From Flavobacteriaceae bacterium (GTDB taxonomy: Bacteria; Bacteroidota; Bacteroidia; Flavobacteriales; Flavobacteriaceae): 13,126 nucleotides of DNA. The DNA is taken from positions 1 to 13,126 of the forward strand of contig JABDPL010000108.1 of the NCBI GenBank assembly GCA_013042825.1. The letters run 5' to 3'. Made by a program: the position numbers and the translations under genes. The notes under the pieces were generated by a model that was not told the origin of the DNA, searched no databases, and worked only from the letters and a program-made list of their open reading frames with translations. The stretch's first letter is position 1. Each line of letters opens with the position of its first letter. Shown piece after piece: positions 12,049-13,126 of this stretch.

Positions 12049-13011
12049 ATGAAGACCAGGTTCATCATATTTGTTGTTACATTTTTAATGTTCTCCTCCT
12101 GCAGGAAAGAGAAAGAGATCGAAGCAGATATCAGTACCATTGAGACTGCGGTTCGGGTAGAACGTTTCGACCTGAAATTCAATAATAGCTCAATTGCAGA
12201 GCTTGACGGATTGAAACAGGAATACCCCTTTATGTTTTCATCTCAGTTCACGAATGAAGATTATGCTGCACGTTTAACCGATTCCCTGCAGATTGAATTG
12301 AGAGGAGAGGTTAAGCGGATATTCTCTGAGTTTACGGAAACCGACGATATCGAAATGCTCTATAAGCATCTGAAGTTTTATTTTAAAACCTTTCGTGATC
12401 CCCGGCTGATCGCTGTAACCTCAGATGTTGATTACAGGAATAAGATTATTGTAACAGATACGATCGTCCTCATCGCACTGGATAATTATCTTGGTGAGGA
12501 CCATGAATTCTACAGTGGGATCCCGAATTATATAAGAAAAAATCTCAGGCGTGAGATGATGGTTTCCGATCTCGCACAAGCTTATGGTGATAAAATTTTG
12601 TCAAGACCGGACTCACGAACATTCCTTAACCATTTGATATACCAGGGTAAACTATTATACCTTAAAGACCTGATCATCCCATTTGTCGATGATGATTTGA
12701 AAATAGGATATAGCCCTGATCAACTGGAATGGGCTAAGGCAAACGAAAGCAATATCTGGAGCTATTTTGTAGAGAAGGAGCTGTTATATGATACCGATCC
12801 AAAATTGATATCGCGATTTATCAATCCGGCCCCATTCAGTAAGTTCAATCTTGAGCTCGATCGGGAATCTCCGGGTATGCTGGGCCGGTATATAGGATGG
12901 CAGATCGTACGGTCGTATATGGCCAACAACGAAAAGAGCCTGCAGGAATTGTTATCGACCGATGCCGAAGAGATCTTTAATAATGCACGTTTTAAACCCA
13001 GAAAAGAATGA
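12049..13011 (+). CDS. gldB: Gliding motility lipoprotein GldB
   Basis: A 320-residue lipoprotein: a short signal (MKTRFIIFVVTFLMFSSC) with the lipid-attached Cys18, followed by charged CRKEKEIE, as is common for Bacteroidetes lipoproteins. The rest is a mixed alpha/beta domain with features I recognise from GldB: VRVERFDLKF near the start, TDTIVLIALDNYLGEDHEFY in the middle, then IPNYIRKNLRREMMVSDLAQ and the RYIGWQIVRSYM segment towards the end. In Flavobacterium johnsoniae GldB is required for gliding, but its biochemical role is not known. I see no complete catalytic motif here. The ATG at 12049 gives a good signal peptide. The stop overlaps the gldC start (ATGA), so both are translated from one mRNA. 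The promoter is shared back-to-back with nadE. Presence of gldB does not prove that this strain glides. Confidence 0.9.
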   Translation: MKTRFIIFVVTFLMFSSCRKEKEIEADISTIETAVRVERFDLKFNNSSIAELDGLKQEYPFMFSSQFTNEDYAARLTDSLQIELRGEVKRIFSEFTETDDIEMLYKHLKFYFKTFRDPRLIAVTSDVDYRNKIIVTDTIVLIALDNYLGEDHEFYSGIPNYIRKNLRREMMVSDLAQAYGDKILSRPDSRTFLNHLIYQGKLLYLKDLIIPFVDDDLKIGYSPDQLEWAKANESNIWSYFVEKELLYDTDPKLISRFINPAPFSKFNLELDRESPGMLGRYIGWQIVRSYMANNEKSLQELLSTDAEEIFNNARFKPRKE

Positions 13012-13126
13012 GTGATTTACACCGATCGAGAATAGAGCTGAATATCGAACTCGATGATAACAGGATCCCTGAAAAATTGAATTGGACGGCTGAGGATGGC
13101 GGTGTTAAAGACGCGGAAGCCAAAGC
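13008..13126 (+). CDS. gldC: Gliding motility protein GldC, N-terminal part (partial)
   Basis: The first 39 codons are present and the gene runs off the window. The start ATG overlaps the gldB stop (ATGA, 13008-13011). The N-terminus MSDLHRSRIELNIELDDNRI followed by PEKLNWTAEDGGVKDAEAK agrees with the GldC family, where PEKI-W-A-DGG near residue 20-32 is conserved. There is no signal peptide, so it is expected in the cytoplasm. GldC is a small protein (about 110 residues) linked genetically to GldB and needed for full gliding in F. johnsoniae. The assignment is supported both by sequence and by position directly after gldB. Confidence 0.9.
   Translation, partial: MSDLHRSRIELNIELDDNRIPEKLNWTAEDGGVKDAEAK

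Noticed and set aside
1..13126. Mobile element, defence island, CRISPR array or biosynthetic cluster
   Set aside because: No transposase, integrase, repeats with spacers, restriction or toxin genes, or cluster enzymes were found; gene content is core chromosomal.

Overview
The window reads as a chromosomal housekeeping segment from a member of the Bacteroidetes, most likely a marine-type Flavobacteriaceae. The reasons are: a gldB-gldC gliding-motility pair; promoters of the Bacteroidetes form TAnnTTTG; very little use of Shine-Dalgarno sequences; a DnaG whose zinc-ribbon ligands are replaced; and the order dnaG / orphan LuxR-type response regulator / nadE / gldB / gldC. Both ends cut through genes (dtd on the left, gldC on the right). 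I see no phage, insertion sequence, CRISPR, tRNA or rRNA.

Positions 1-3882, all forward. The tail of dtd (D-aminoacyl-tRNA deacylase), a MazG-like pyrophosphohydrolase and aroA (EPSP synthase) are packed with a 1-nt overlap and then a zero-nt junction, so they look like one transcript. queA (queuosine synthesis) follows behind its own good promoter and ends in a hairpin terminator. rlmN (23S rRNA A2503 methyltransferase) starts only 13 nt after that terminator, from a GTG.

Positions 3883-7463, forward. A long-chain polyprenyl diphosphate synthase (TTG start) is followed by a three-gene set: an ECF-type sigma factor, an overlapping single-pass membrane protein that looks like its anti-sigma partner, and a secreted helical plus beta-barrel outer-membrane protein. 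The set could form a path from the outer membrane to RNA polymerase. That is inference from gene order and topology.

Positions 7498-8435. A PagL-like lipid A deacylase homologue lies on the reverse strand. A 308-nt non-coding stretch then leads to dnaG.

Positions 8436-11939. dnaG (TTG start) converges on a NarL/LuxR-family response regulator with stop codons directly touching. Two proteins here keep their fold but lose hallmark residues. DnaG has S/T/D/S at the four zinc-ligand positions, and the regulator has Glu at the phospho-acceptor Asp. nadE (NAD+ synthetase) follows on the reverse strand with its own terminator.

Positions 11940-13126. nadE and gldB diverge from a short region with a symmetric pair of -7 elements, a candidate bidirectional promoter. 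gldB overlaps gldC by ATGA.

The genes themselves mostly belong to known families. The points worth following are the degenerate DnaG zinc ribbon, the Asp-to-Glu receiver, the sigma/anti-sigma/barrel set, the face-to-face promoters and the PagL variant.
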